This document shows, in pieces, positions 15,587 to 28,020 of a stretch of DNA of 64,000 nucleotides. Origin of the DNA: Phaseolus vulgaris (lineage: Eukaryota; Streptophyta; Magnoliopsida; Fabales; Fabaceae); assembly GCF_000499845.2 (NCBI RefSeq), contig NC_023758.2:44127524-44191523 (forward strand), read 5' to 3'. The notes below the pieces were generated by a model. The model did not search any database. It saw only the letters and a program-made list of their open reading frames with translations, and was not told the DNA's origin. The position numbers were made by a program, and so were the translations under genes. Position 1 is the stretch's first letter; every line of letters begins with the position of its first letter.

Positions 15587-16788
15587 ATGGCAAGTTTAGA
15601 GGAAGACGAGTTGGTACAAATGGTGCAAGATTTTATAGAATCCGAATCAACATCCTCCACAACTTCCACTTCCTCAAATTGCCACACCTTAAGCCACACA
15701 ACCCAATATTTTATTCTGCAGGTAGGTACTGTTCTATGTCTCCGGTTTTTTCTCCATCTTTGTCTTGGTTTTAAGGTTGTCTCTTATCTGTTTTCTCTAT
15801 GTTGTTTATGGTTTCAGGATGTTCTAAGGAGTGAGGGTGATGCAGCAGCTGAGGCTAAGGTGTTGAAGTGTGTACTGAAGCATATGAGAGGTAGAAAGGT
15901 TGCAGAGAAAAGAACTAGTCTCAGTAGATGGCTTGCTATGAGGATGAAAATGGATGGCCTTAATGCCTCTATATGCCACACGTCTTGGGCCACCTCTTTG
16001 GGTTGTCCTGCTGGTGGGTCTTTCTTTATCTGCCTTTTCACCACTTCTAGTTAAATCTGTGTACCCAAATGAAATATCCAAATTTGGACTTCAATTGCTA
16101 CATATTTGGATTATTTGGTTTACTGTGCTAAGGAGATAGGTGTAAAAATTTAAGGCAGACATGATGTACCCTTTTGGTAGTTCTTATGTTAAAATTTGAA
16201 ATCTGTCCTTGGATGTCAAAATTAATGTGGGGACACAAGGCACTATGGACTATGAAGTGAAATTTATCCTTTTTTTTTGTGTTTGTGCAAACATGAACAG
16301 GTGAATACGAGTATATTGAGGTGATACCAGAGGATGAGGATTATGGTAAACCTTTGAGGGTGATTGTAGATATAGATTTCAGGTCCCAATTTGAAGTTGC
16401 GAGGCCTACACAACACTATAAAGAATTGACAGATTCAGTTCCTGACATTTTTGTTGGGACTGAGAAGAAGCTGTGCAACATAATTTCCTTGCTGTGTTCT
16501 GCTGCTAAACAGTGCCTAAGAGAGAAGGGTCTTCACGTGCCTCCATGGAGAACCGCTTCATACATGCAAGCCAAGTGGCTCTCCGTGAGTCGAAAAGAGG
16601 CTAACCATGCAGGTGGTGGAAGAGAAACTTATGTGGGATCAAACGGTGATGTCATTGGTGATGATGAACATACTGATATTATTGGTGAGTGGGTACCTCC
16701 ATTACTGAAGCCCAAGAAAAGAGATTTGGGTGGTGGATCTAGTTTGTCAAATCAATTATCTAACATGAGTCTAAACTATTGTTGCTAG
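15587..16788 (+). CDS. DUF506 family protein (PD-(D/E)XK nuclease-like superfamily)
   Basis: Exons 15587-15721, 15818-16013 and 16301-16788 (stop TAG) encode 272 residues, all phases consistent. The protein starts MASLEEDELVQMVQDFIESES, a typical acidic DUF506 opening. It then has VLKCVLKHMRGRKVAEKRTS, the cysteine-containing CHTSWATSLGCPAGEYEYIEV, the hallmark LRVIVDIDFRSQFEVARPTQHY, PDIFVG, and the C-terminal GLHVPPWRTASYMQAKWLS. DUF506 is plant-specific, placed by fold prediction in the PD-(D/E)XK nuclease superfamily; biochemical function is not settled, and some members respond to stress or nutrients. An in-frame ATG 90 bp further upstream overlaps the TATA-like box and gives an unlikely extension, so 15587 is preferred. 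The acidic segment DDEHTDIIGEWVPP and Ser-rich tail follow the core. It looks intact. Confidence 0.9.
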
Positions 16789-18524
16789 CTAGGCGAGTCT
16801 CTTTATCCTCAGAACTACTCAATTTTGGTCTCGATTTTGGACTTCTTTCTGCTGAACTCTGTGATCAACATCACAAGTATTTTTGTATTGCCATAAAATA
16901 AGCACACTCAGCACAGAAAAGAAACAAATAACCACTGCTTACGTTAGTTTTGGAGTTTAGTTCTTATTTTGTGAGCAAGCAGTGCCTGTAATCCACTGGA
17001 GGATCCTGTTGTTGAATAAAGGAATATCCTTATCTGTTTCATTTTTTTTTTCTGCTTCAAAGGTTTTCAAGCTATGTATGTGAACCATGTGCCTTTAGAT
17101 GAGAATAACATTTTTCTAAGAATCACATTTTTCTGATTTAAGAATATCCTTGAATTTGTTTCTAAGGCAATCTAGGGGTAATTTCCACTTGAACTTGGAA
17201 ATGTTGAGAGACAAAGGTTATATATTTTCGTGTTTTAAATGTAAAACGTGGAATGTTTATACCATGGATGTGGATAATGTTGGAAAGGAAAGATATGATT
17301 CCTTCTTTCTGCCCCTTGTTCCACACCACACTTTTTTTTTAACTTTGGAACTTTTAATATATTTTCTATTTCTATTCTTATATATGGAATGTTTACTTTT
17401 GTGTAAAAAAAACGAAATGTTTATATAAAAGTAATTTAATTCGCATATACATCACTCAGAAATCGACACGAAAGTACTCCACGAGATAATTAAATTGAAA
17501 ATGCTTTTACTTGGAACTCAAAATATTATATTGACGTTTTTAATTTGTCTTTGTAACTAAATTCAATAAGATCAACTTGGTGACGAAATATGAATAATTT
17601 GCATAACAATTTTTGGTTTAATTCTTTAAGCTACATTGTTTCATACATGGATTGTTGGAGGCAATGCAGGAGAGTTGATGAAATCGATTTGTATTAATAA
17701 AAATGTTAAGAAATGAGAGGTATGATGGATCCACATATTAAGCTTCTTTGGGTAAGACTTTAGAAATGAGACAAATTCAATTTGAATTATGATTTTATTT
17801 AAATTGTCTCGTTTGTCCCACTTGCTTTTCATGTAATGCACCTATATAACTAATTATCTTTCAAGTATAATCGATTATATAATTTTTTAAATAGTATAGT
17901 GTAAATGTTTACCTAATTCGATTATATAGTTTTTTTAAATAGCATAGTAAGAATATACCTAATTGATTATGCATGATTTTATGTATATTCATAATCTACA
18001 TGTCTATAGTCTATATTAGGAGTCCTAATAAATCAATTATACATTATTGATAATCTGTTAAAACTGAAAGAAGCTGAAAACAAAAGAAAAAGAAATAAAA
18101 ACAAAATAAAGTATAAATTACATTTATATTTGTTTGAAGATAACGAAACCCAAAAATAAAAAAATTGTCATTTTAAATAATAATGAATAAATAAATTAAA
18201 AGTTATAATAACAAAGTTGCACATTTATTATGAAGAGAAGAAACTTGGAAAAATATCAATTTTATATTTTATTTCTTTTTATATTTAAGTGAAAAAAAAG
18301 TAAAAGATGTGGTTAAATATTTCTTTGTCAGTTTTTTCCTGCTGCGTTTTTTGTTTGTTTCCCTAATTAGTCACTCTCACTTCACACTTTCCTTTAAAAT
18401 GCTAAATAACCACTGTAATATTTTATTATTAATAAAAAAAAGACTATTTTAATCTTGTTGGAGTTTATCACTTTTTTTTTAAATGAGTATATATGTAGGT
18501 ACACAATCAATTAATTCTTAGATT
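16789..18524. other. Intergenic, AT-rich
   Basis: The first 250-300 bp is probably the DUF506 3' UTR. Between 17860 and 18050 phrases such as ATTCGATTATAT recur in both orientations. No gene seen. Confidence 0.5.
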
Positions 18525-18700
18525 ATAAGTCTTTTGGAACCTCTAACACACACCTTTCACGCCGAATGATAATTTGAATGATAATTTGTGTGTAAGATAC
18601 CATATTATAAATGATTCGATAACGGTTCAATAATGTATAATCTGATAAGACCAATAAACTATTGTTAGGATAGACTTTAAATTATTATGTGAATCTTCAA
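18525..18700 (-). mobile_element. TRIM-like relic, internal region plus LTR start
   Basis: Minus-strand order: a TTGGTCTTATCAGATTATAC phrase, TCATTTATAATATGG, CACACAAATTATCATTC, CGGCGTGAAAGGTGTG (polypurine-like) and then TGTTAGAGGTTCC, the expected LTR start. The order matches the other TRIM-like copies at 47445 and 54690. Both LTRs are incomplete. Confidence 0.45.
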
Positions 18701-21700
18701 CATTGCAATGTGTAAATATTTTAAATAAAATCAATATTAAATTTAATCTTTAGTTGTGTCTATCATAAACTAACTAATATTTGAACGACTCTTCCTCTTT
18801 AAATCCATAAGAAACTTGAGAGAGTACGAGTACAGAAATCCGAGTGGTGGCAATTATGAGTACATAGAGACAGCAAATTTGTGACATTAGCCTCCATTAG
18901 TTAGTTGTCAATAGTTGTTGTAGCTTTCTGATCCTAGGAATTACGTGTGTTCATGTAAGAAAACAAGGTAGCATTAAAGTATATAGAAGAAATAAAACGT
19001 GGAATCTAGCCATCCTCTAACCTAGTTTGTTTTTATTGCTCAGAATCTGCAAAGATGGGTGTCTTTCACTGCATATATTTTTGAGATTTTATCACCCACA
19101 AAATGGAAGAGAGAGAGAGAGAGAGAGATGAGTACTATCATATTGAGGAACATTGAAAACCGTATATAAATACTATCCAAAAAAAGTGACTAGACGGAAG
19201 GAGATAGAGATGATTAGGTTATGGATGAGAGGGTAGGTTTTGGAAGGGAGGAAGAGATAAAAAAATGAATGGAACATTGAATAAGGTGTAACCATGTCAA
19301 TGAAACCAGTGGCAATGGGAAAAACATGTGGCAGCAAAACCATGGGAAACTAGGTGACGTATACGACAAATAGACATGTCCCTTTCGCTTTTCATTTTTA
19401 ATCCAATCATCTTTTTTTGCTTACTACGATGCACTTCTTCCACTTTCATCGTTTCATTTCTACACACGTATTCAAGTGCTAAATCTCACATAATACATCG
19501 CACCACATTCGCTACGTTTATAATCTACACAACCCTTTCAATTCTTGTCCATTTCTATGTCAATTATTGAGTTCATTAAATATACTTTCTTCACCATCTC
19601 ATCATTTTTTATATTTATATCATCACCTTTTTCAATCATTAAATGCCATCTAATCATTTCTTTCGCTTATCTTATTATAAGAATAACCGCTAAGATAATA
19701 TATATATATATATATATAAAATTAATTTGAGGAAAGTATTAAGAAAATAATAATTATTATAGATAATATTATTATATCTAATTATATATTATTAATTTAA
19801 TAATAATAGAATCTGAATTTCTATCTAATTATATTATAATTTGGGAGAAAAACTCTCATACACTACTATATATTTTTTATACATGAAATACACACAAAAT
19901 AATAAAGACATTTTATTTCTTTTCATCTTCTTACCTACAATTGCCCTTGTACCACTATATGCATGCATACATGGTAATTTCTTCGCACTGTGTTTTCTCT
20001 TTCAGGCTACCTGTATGCCTTAAGAGTAAAGCTCCAAGGTAGAAAATAAAAGTTTATGATTCCTTTTATTAACCTTCTTACTGTATTTTTCACATTTTTA
20101 TTGATGTTTGTTTTCACATTTTTATTGATGTTTGATAGTAATAAACCTGTGATTTGGTTAGTGAAATAGTATAAAAGGATATCTTTGGAAGATAATTTTA
20201 GGTGTTGGATACTGTCAGCCACTAATTTCTTCAAATGCTAGCGCACTTTAGTTCAACATAAAGTGAAAATTGTAATGAAGAGAGACAATTATATGTCTGA
20301 TAACGTTTCAGGGAATAGTTAAGAATATACCCTATTTGACATCAAACATATGGATTGGGACCTTAACTCTCTTCAAAAGAAAACTTGTTTCATTAACGGT
20401 TAACTTAATATCTACACAGTACGTTTTATTCTCAACACTTTTAAATAAATGATTGAGAAAACACAAGCCTGTTGATCATAGTTGGCACCTAATAAAATGC
20501 AAAAAGTACTATTTATTTGATCAAAGTTTAGTGATTAGCTTAAAAGATCTTAAAATTAAGCCGTGCTGATACCGTAGATACCTTGCTTAACTAATTGATT
20601 GTTAATTGACTTCCTAAACGACTAAAAGTGCAAAATTTGAACTGTACGTAATGTGTAACACATCACGTCTTCCTCGTAGTAATGTTAATCGATCTATAAT
20701 TGGATAATTACATAAACATAATTAAAAGGGCTAAAAATAGAAGAAAAACTAGGATTCAGAAAAATATATTGAAAGATAAAAGCAAAGTTGGTGACTCTAT
20801 CCAAAAGTAAAAGAAGCAGAAGGAAATGAGAAAAATTCTCAGAGACGTTACTCTGTCAGAATGTCTACATTGACTCAAACTTCCCAACTATGTCATAATG
20901 CGTCCATTCCGTCTCTTTATCTTTGTTCTCCACAAGCCTCTAAATTACTATACTTTTTCCAGATATCTCAACCTCCATCTCTCTCTCATTTTTACAATAT
21001 TATAAACTTTTTCTCTGCATATAAAATCTCTTAGAGGATTGTGGTTTTGAGGTTGAAGAGGACGTGAAAATTTACACGCTGCATTAGACACAGATGTTTT
21101 ATGTTTGATCGGTTTATGAAATCATGTAAAGATAGTTTCCAAGTTCTTATTTATTTTTGTCCACAATTCCATTATACAGACCTAATAGTTGTTTGAACTA
21201 TATTTCTATTTTTATATTATATTATCTTGGGCTATAATCATAATCAGTTCATATTGGTTACTCGTCCAAATGTTGCTGTAGCTGAAAAGTGAAAAGATAG
21301 AAGAATGGCTACTTCCCCACGTGGCCTTAAAACCGTTTTCCAGCATCCATGTGAGTTCCTTCTTGTTACACTTTCTGCTTTACGTTCTCAACTTTTCATT
21401 GGTAATAAGCTCTTAACAGGGGTGTTCCCTCCATTAGTTTGAAAAGTTCCAAGCGAAAATCACTTTTTAGGTCCATTTTTCATTTTCATAAGGTCTAATA
21501 TCTATTTCGTGCTTAATATACTAAATGCAGACGCTGACACCAAAACCTGCGTGTGGTTCTAATGTGCTAATTAGAGAAAAGTTAGCTACAGATAACATCC
21601 AAGCAACTTAAACAAGCGGCGAAAAATTGATTTTATTTTTTACATATTTGATAGTACCATGTGATTTTTATTATTTTAATCAACATATTTACTTATATAT

Positions 21701-21926
21701 AATGACTCTAAATATTCTTTAATAAACTGCACACATTACAATCGGCCTCTGACTTTTACTTCTTCCATAGGTTAAAAATAGTGTATAAATATAACAGGTC
21801 TAATTGAATGGTTGCAGGGATTATGTCAAAAAAATTAGAGCAAAGTATAATTTTTACCCAACTTGGACCATTGGAGTGGGCCTCACAAGATAACGTCAAG
21901 ATAAAATTAATGAGTCCAGCAAGATC
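18701..21926. other. Intergenic with microsatellites
   Basis: A (GA)n tract at about 19109-19128, a (TA)n tract at about 19698-19718, and a 24-bp tandem duplication (20087-20110 and 20111-20134, containing CACATTTTTATTGATG). Short frames in pyrimidine-rich DNA at 19376-19730 lack any protein-like composition and are not called as genes. Confidence 0.5.
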
Positions 21927-22438
21927 ATTTTTCTTCCTGCACCCCACAATTTTCTAAATTCCGAAACTGACCTTGATCTTTTATTTGAAAAAGGACACCA
22001 AGGTTACCAAAAATCGGAATCTGGGAGTGTGCTACGGATTCATCAATCTGGAACTGAATATTTTTTTTTTCTAGATGAGGGGTGTTTCAGAAGCAAATTT
22101 TGCATAAATTATTGATTTCTGGATTGCTGAATCCGAAAGCCTAATTCTGTTACGGATTGGTGGATCCGGAATGTTTGTTTTTTAATTATGGATTATGTGA
22201 ATCCAGAATGCATATTTCTGTTACAGATTGGTGGATCCAGAATGCATTTTTTGAATGATGAATTTTTAAATGTAAAATACATATTTTGAATTACGGATTG
22301 ATGGATCCGAAATTTTACCGAAAGTGTCAATCCAAATTTTTTTCGGATTCCATAATCCAGAATGCAAAAAAATAAATATGTATTTTAGGATTTTTAAAAA
22401 ATAATTTAGTCTTTCAGGGTTACAGGAAAAAACGGCCT
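21927..22438. mobile_element. MITE-like element with internal palindromic motif array
   Basis: The left end (ATTTTTCTTCCTGCACCCC) and the reverse complement of the right end (CGTTTTTTCCTGTAACCC) form imperfect terminal inverted repeats. Flanking 9-mers TCCAGCAAG and TCCAAAACG agree at 6 positions, suggestive of a decayed Mutator-type target duplication. The interior carries about six degenerate copies of a near-palindrome of the form ACGGATTGGTGGATCCGGAA between 22033 and 22360. No coding potential. Confidence 0.5.
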
Positions 22439-22504
22439 CCAAAACGTTATTTACATGGATATTTTTATTCTTAACCACTCAAAATGACTAATCATTACCC
22501 TTCT

Positions 22505-23403
22505 CTGTTATTACGACAAGAAGTGGTTTAGAAGCAGCAGGGTGGAAAATTAGGACAATGCAAAGGATCAGAAACCCAAAGGCTGAAAAAGATGCTTACA
22601 ATGAATGGAACTACAGCAAGTTCCGTTTGTGGCAGCTTACAATTACGACAAGATAATATTCATTGGTGCAGATTTGATCATTCTAAGAAATATAGATTTC
22701 CTATTTGGGATGCTAGAAATCACTGCAACAGGAAATGATGGCACACTTTTTAACTCGGGTATATATCATGGTGGTTGAGCCATCAAATTGCACATTCAAG
22801 CTCCTAATGGATCATATTAATGAGTTTGACTCCTACAACGGAGGGGACCAGGGATACTTAAATGAAATATTTACATGGTGGCACCGAATACCAAGACACA
22901 TAAACTTTTTGAAGCATTTTTGGGTTGGAGATGAGGAAGAAAAGAAGAAAATTAAGACTTTGTTATTTGGTGCTGACCCTCCAATTCTATATGTCCTTCA
23001 CTATCAAGGAATGAAGCCGTGGTTGTGCTTTTGGGACTGCGATTGTAACTGGAATGCTTATATCTTTCACGAGTTCGCAAGTGATGTTGCTCATGAAAGG
23101 TGGTGGAAGGTGCATGATGCAATGCCTAAGCTTTTGGAACAGTTTTGCATGTTGAAGTCAAAGCAGAAGGCCCAGTTGGAATGCGATCGTAGGCAAGGTG
23201 AAATTGCAAACTACTCAGATGGGCATTGGCGAATCAAAGTTAAACATAAGAGGTTGAAGAAAGGCATGGATAAGTTGTGTTCATGGAAAAACATGTTGAA
23301 GCATTGGGGTGAAACCAATTGGACTGATGATGAGTCTTATTATACTCCAACACCACCTGCCATTGCCACAACATCCCTTTCTGATCTGAGACATGTGAAT
23401 TGA
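22505..23403 (+). pseudogene. GUX/PGSIP-type GT8 glucuronosyltransferase, truncated and frameshifted
   Basis: Homology to plant GUX (glucuronic acid substitution of xylan; PGSIP) enzymes begins abruptly near 22505 with SGLEAAGWKIRTMQRIRNPK. It continues through EKDAYNEWNYSKFRLWQLT, FIGADLIILRNIDFLF, NGGDQGYLNEIFTWWHRIPR, YVLHYQGMKPWLCFWD, HERWWKVHDAMP, and ends near SWKNMLKHWGETNWTDDES. The largest open stretch is 22735-23403. One base is missing after the LWQLT codons (near 22641), and an indel near 22757-22767 shifts frame again. The catalytic DxD (normally DAD) reads GAD at 22665-22673, so the metal-binding site is lost. The N-terminal half is absent. No intron interrupts the homologous stretch, which may mean a processed copy or simply a single-exon region. 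Intact GUX proteins act in the Golgi on xylan. Confidence 0.9.
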
Positions 23404-23645
23404 GCTTTCTACCTTTCTTGCAAATGTTAATAATTTTCTTGGTGCAGAAAAATGGCATCAAGGGAGAAAATTGTCCTGCTTCAGTTTTGAATGAATATGG
23501 TCTATTCTACACTCTTTTTTGGTGTGTGTACTGAGTCTACTCTACAGTCTGATCAAGTATTATGACAAATCTCATCAATTCAATTTCAAAAGCAAGTGAA
23601 AAATCACTTTTGGGTATTGTAAATATATGGGAAACACCAGGGACG

Positions 23646-23705
23646 GAACCAAGTAAAAAACTCTCGAACCAAGTGAAAAACTCTCGAACCAAGTGAAAAA
23701 CTCTC
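23646..23705. repeat. 20-bp tandem repeat, 3 copies
   Basis: Units at 23646-23665, 23666-23685 and 23686-23705, each GAACCAAGTRAAAAACTCTC with one variable base. Confidence 0.95.
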
Positions 23706-26700
23706 GGAGGCCAATTAAAAATCTGAAATTTATTCAATCTGTGTAATTTTATCGAAATATTATAGTTTTTTGTCTTTAAAATAATCCAAAAACATGCAAT
23801 ATATATATATATATAAAAAGATATAATATTACAAATGTTAATAATAATTTTTCATGAAGAACTTTCATGAATTTTGCAATGAAGTGATATTTATTTTAAT
23901 AATATTATTGTAGAAAACTTCAATAATTCTATTATATTGAAATTAATTATATTAATTGTTAAAATATTTTATAAAAATAGCAGTGAATAATTATTGAAGA
24001 AGATTTATTTTAAACAGTAGAAAGCTTTGGACATTTGGGAAAATAAAAGAAAAAGAAGAGTATTTTTTTCATGCTTTAAAAATAAATTTTTCGTAGAGCT
24101 CTGCAATAAAAGTTTTAACTACCAATTATTTAGTTTCTAAATTTGGTAGTAAAATATTTTAGTTGTTAATTAGATACCAATTTAAAAACTATTTAATAAT
24201 AATAGAAATTAATTTAAAAATTATTTTTTTTTAGTTTTTAAAATGGTTTTTAATTTTGTTAATATTATAATTAATTATTTTAATATCTAAAAATTGATTT
24301 TTATTTCATGATTTTGTTATAGTGTTTCTAAGAAAAAAATAAAAAATAATAGTGATTAGTACAGTTGTGTGGTTGAGGTTTTAAATTCAACACATAATGG
24401 TTGGGGACAGATGAATAATGGTTGAACTAACACACATATTATTCAACTATATTCTCTTAGCAGAACCACTCTCTGACAAACTAGTTCAATGGGTGATTAT
24501 GAGCCACAATATTCCAAGTACACATGGAACCAACAAACCTGGTCATTATTATATTGATCTGTGAGGAATAAGAGCATTTGTATACAAAGTGGATAGCCCT
24601 ATATTGCTTATTCATCCTAAAGCAGGTAGTGCAGGTAGTGGACAAACCACTGATTCCTATGTGTGGCACCAATTTCAAAGACTCCAGAAACAAGTTGCTA
24701 ATGGATTATTACAGTGCCTAATCAAATCCCAAAAATAGCATTAGTGCAGCAATGCAAATTTAGGTGAAGATTGCACTATGCCCAACCTTTCATTTATTTA
24801 TTACATAGCCTAAAGTAATGAGACAAATTTACGAAAATATAAAGTTTTGTCCAGTCTCAAAAACTTCCAAGAATTATACCTTTTGGAAAATAAAATGATG
24901 AATGGTGAACAAACTCTGATGTGAACTGTGAAGCATTCAGTTTTGATTTGGAATATTTTTGAAGAACTTTCCGCAACATGTGACTACTGCCAACACTATC
25001 AGTTCTTCATGTCAACAAGAATAGTGGTGCTATTCTGCAGTGCTCAAGTCAATGAAAATGTGGACTGTGTTGTTGGTCACTGCGTATAAAACCATTGTTA
25101 GATAACTACAAATTATCACGCATCTATGTATTACAAGTGATTAGATTTTTAATCTATAAATGTAACCTTCGTGTTATCTATCTTCTAGGGTACTTTCTTT
25201 ATAAAGATCTACTTAGATACTGCATTATAATTATTTTCTATCATCTCATTGATTGATTCTATCTACAAACTATGTGATCTAATTTATTCAATTGTCTATG
25301 TATTTATATGCGAATATAGAAATAAAGATTATGTCATTCTTAAAATAAGTATGAAAACTATCAGCCTCAATAATGTTATTATCTTCGAAATAACTGATAA
25401 GGATATATCATAAGAGATAACAAACTAGTAAAAACATAAAATAATTATGATATAAAAAAACTTATTATTGTGTCTCTAATCTATTCTCCTATAGCATGTT
25501 GGTGACACTTGATGTTCAAGTTAATTAGTAATTTTTGGCATGTGATACTAATATACTTACAAGAATTCATTGAACACTTTCAACCACATTAGAATGAGAT
25601 AGACGCTCCAATGCTTTAGTAACATGAAATATATACGATAAATGTAAACATAAATATAATACAAATATAATATGTATTTATTAATAATGAGGTGAATCAT
25701 CATAAAAAAATAACATAAATACTATTTACTTAACATAGGATCCCTTATTAGGGATAGGGATATTGAAGATATTATTGTAATCCTATAACTAGTTTTAAAT
25801 TCCTTTTAGAAGAATAGAATTCTTTTAGGATGTTGTTCCAACTTACACACTCCATGCGCGATGGATTGGCGAGTGGGTGACTCATTTATTTGGATAGTGA
25901 GTGTGTAGATGAAGAACATTCTACCTCATTTTTTTTCTCTCAATATAGGACAAGAGAAATTTACTTGCATACCCTTAACCCTAACACATGCATGACACGA
26001 CACTACGAGATAATGGCACTAGCACAGTACAAAATCAATTTTTCATGCAATGTTTACAACATGAAAATCGATTTATTAATTTTCATGAGAATCAATTTTG
26101 TTAATTTGTTGGTGATGAAAATCAATTCTTTGGATAGTTATAGAGGGGTCAAAATCAATTCTCCCATGTGAGTAAATAAATTTCCTTTGTGTTATTTAAA
26201 GGAGAATTATCCTTAAATTAATTTTAATGTTCTTTGACTTTTATAGAAAATCGATTCTCATATTAAATATTACATATAAATAAAAATATTTAATTATACT
26301 ATCAACAATAACTTATAATTATAAATAATGATAGTAACAAAATAAATTATAATATAAATAAAACATATATATTTATATAAAATAAAAATATATATAATTA
26401 TTATTATTATTTTCATAAATTACAATATATTTAATAATATTATTTAAATTTAATACAAAATTATTTTATATTAAAATTAAAAAAAATGAAAATTATGGAT
26501 AATTTTTAGGTAATAATTTTCAATTTTTCATCCAAAAATATTGACAATTATGGATATGCTTATTTTATTTTTAATTGAAACAACATAATTTTATGAAAAA
26601 AATTTATGATCTGACAAATACATTTATTTTTCCTATTGTCAATTAATATACGGTACCAAAATAATATTTTAATTACAATAAATAAAAAACAAATAAATAT

Positions 26701-28020
26701 TTTTTTATACTTTAATAATATTATTTTTATCACAATTTTTAATTTTTTTTATGTGTAATTCGTATTTTTTTTAAAATAATTATTTAACTGTTTCAAAAAT
26801 AATTTATAAAAATTTAATTGACTCAAATAAACATATCATAATTTTTCATTCAAATATTTTTTAACGACAAAAATAAATTTATAAATTATATTTTACACTT
26901 TTAAAAATAATCTCTTAATCATTCCATTATTTATAAATTTCAATAAAATATTTTCACAATTTTACTTTAATATCTCTCGATTCAAACAACACCAAACGTT
27001 CTTTTAAATCCTCACGCATGACTATAGTTGCGTCCGTGGTTAAAAGTTAAATTATGTGAAAATGAGCAGGCAATATAGTTTGTTTTGTGATTCACGTGCA
27101 ACTCTATGTGAACATGGATACTTTATGAATAGGAATGGTTGCATAAGCAACTAAATGACCCCTTTGCCCGGCCAATGGCTGACACTTGTACTACACCCCC
27201 ATTAACTTCTTTCAATAAACCTCACCATTTCTAACTTCCTTCTCACCGCCAAATAGTTCCTTTATTTATACACAACAAAATATTTCTCTTTATTTCATGT
27301 CATTTGTATAATGGAAGATGGTTTAAAAGTTTCGTCCATATAACAATTTTAGAAATTGAAAAATCAATGGTTCTGTTACAAGATCGTGCTGCCCATATCG
27401 TCTTTTCTTTGGACGGAAAGTGGTACAAGGAACAACTTTCTTTAACATGTCAAGCACCCACTTGTACATGCTTCATTGATGGTTTAAAAATTAAAATAAA
27501 TAAATAAATTTGATATTTTACAATAATTTCCGGAATATCTGTCGCATAAAATTTCTTAAAATACCTTTTTCTTTCAATTTCTAACATATAGTAAAACTGT
27601 CGATCAAGAATTGGGGGTATTCCCAACCCAACCCAACCCATATATACTCGTGGAACATGTAAACTTAGAACAGAGTATTGTGTTGAAATCCCGTTTGCAA
27701 TGATTCAGGGAAAAAGAAAATTCCCATTATCTAAAGCATAAAATGGATGATGCAAGATTTTGAATATATATGATTAAGTTTAACGCTGTTTTCCATGATT
27801 TGAACTAATAACCAAACACGTTAAATCATCCATATAGGGTTGAACCCAGTAAAGTGAGTGGGATGAGATGTATTGCCACTTGTAGTTTTCCAGCAGGACT
27901 CGTTGATTTAAAATTTCTTCCTAACGGGAAAGCTATTATTATTATTATTGTATCGATTGATAATTGGTGATTTACAAGGGGATGAATAAAAAGTCCTGCA
28001 TTTCACGTGCTCTCCATTAA
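23706..28020. other. Long intergenic region, AT-rich
   Basis: No gene recognised. A (TA)n tract lies at about 23799-23815. From 26030 to 26255 the motif AAAATCRATTYT recurs about six times, described as a finding. From 26270 to 26960 the DNA is extremely AT-rich. Short frames at 24481-24693 and 27304-27507 resemble no family I know. Confidence 0.5.

Noticed and set aside
15814..16081. Minus-strand frames inside the DUF506 gene
   Set aside because: Shadows of exon 2; no domain, and the plus-strand gene is complete.
24115..24310. AT-rich similarity between this region and 56990-57290 (ATACCAATTTAAAAACTATT-like phrases)
   Set aside because: Resembles a common legume MITE type, but the sequence is too low in complexity to claim homology by eye.
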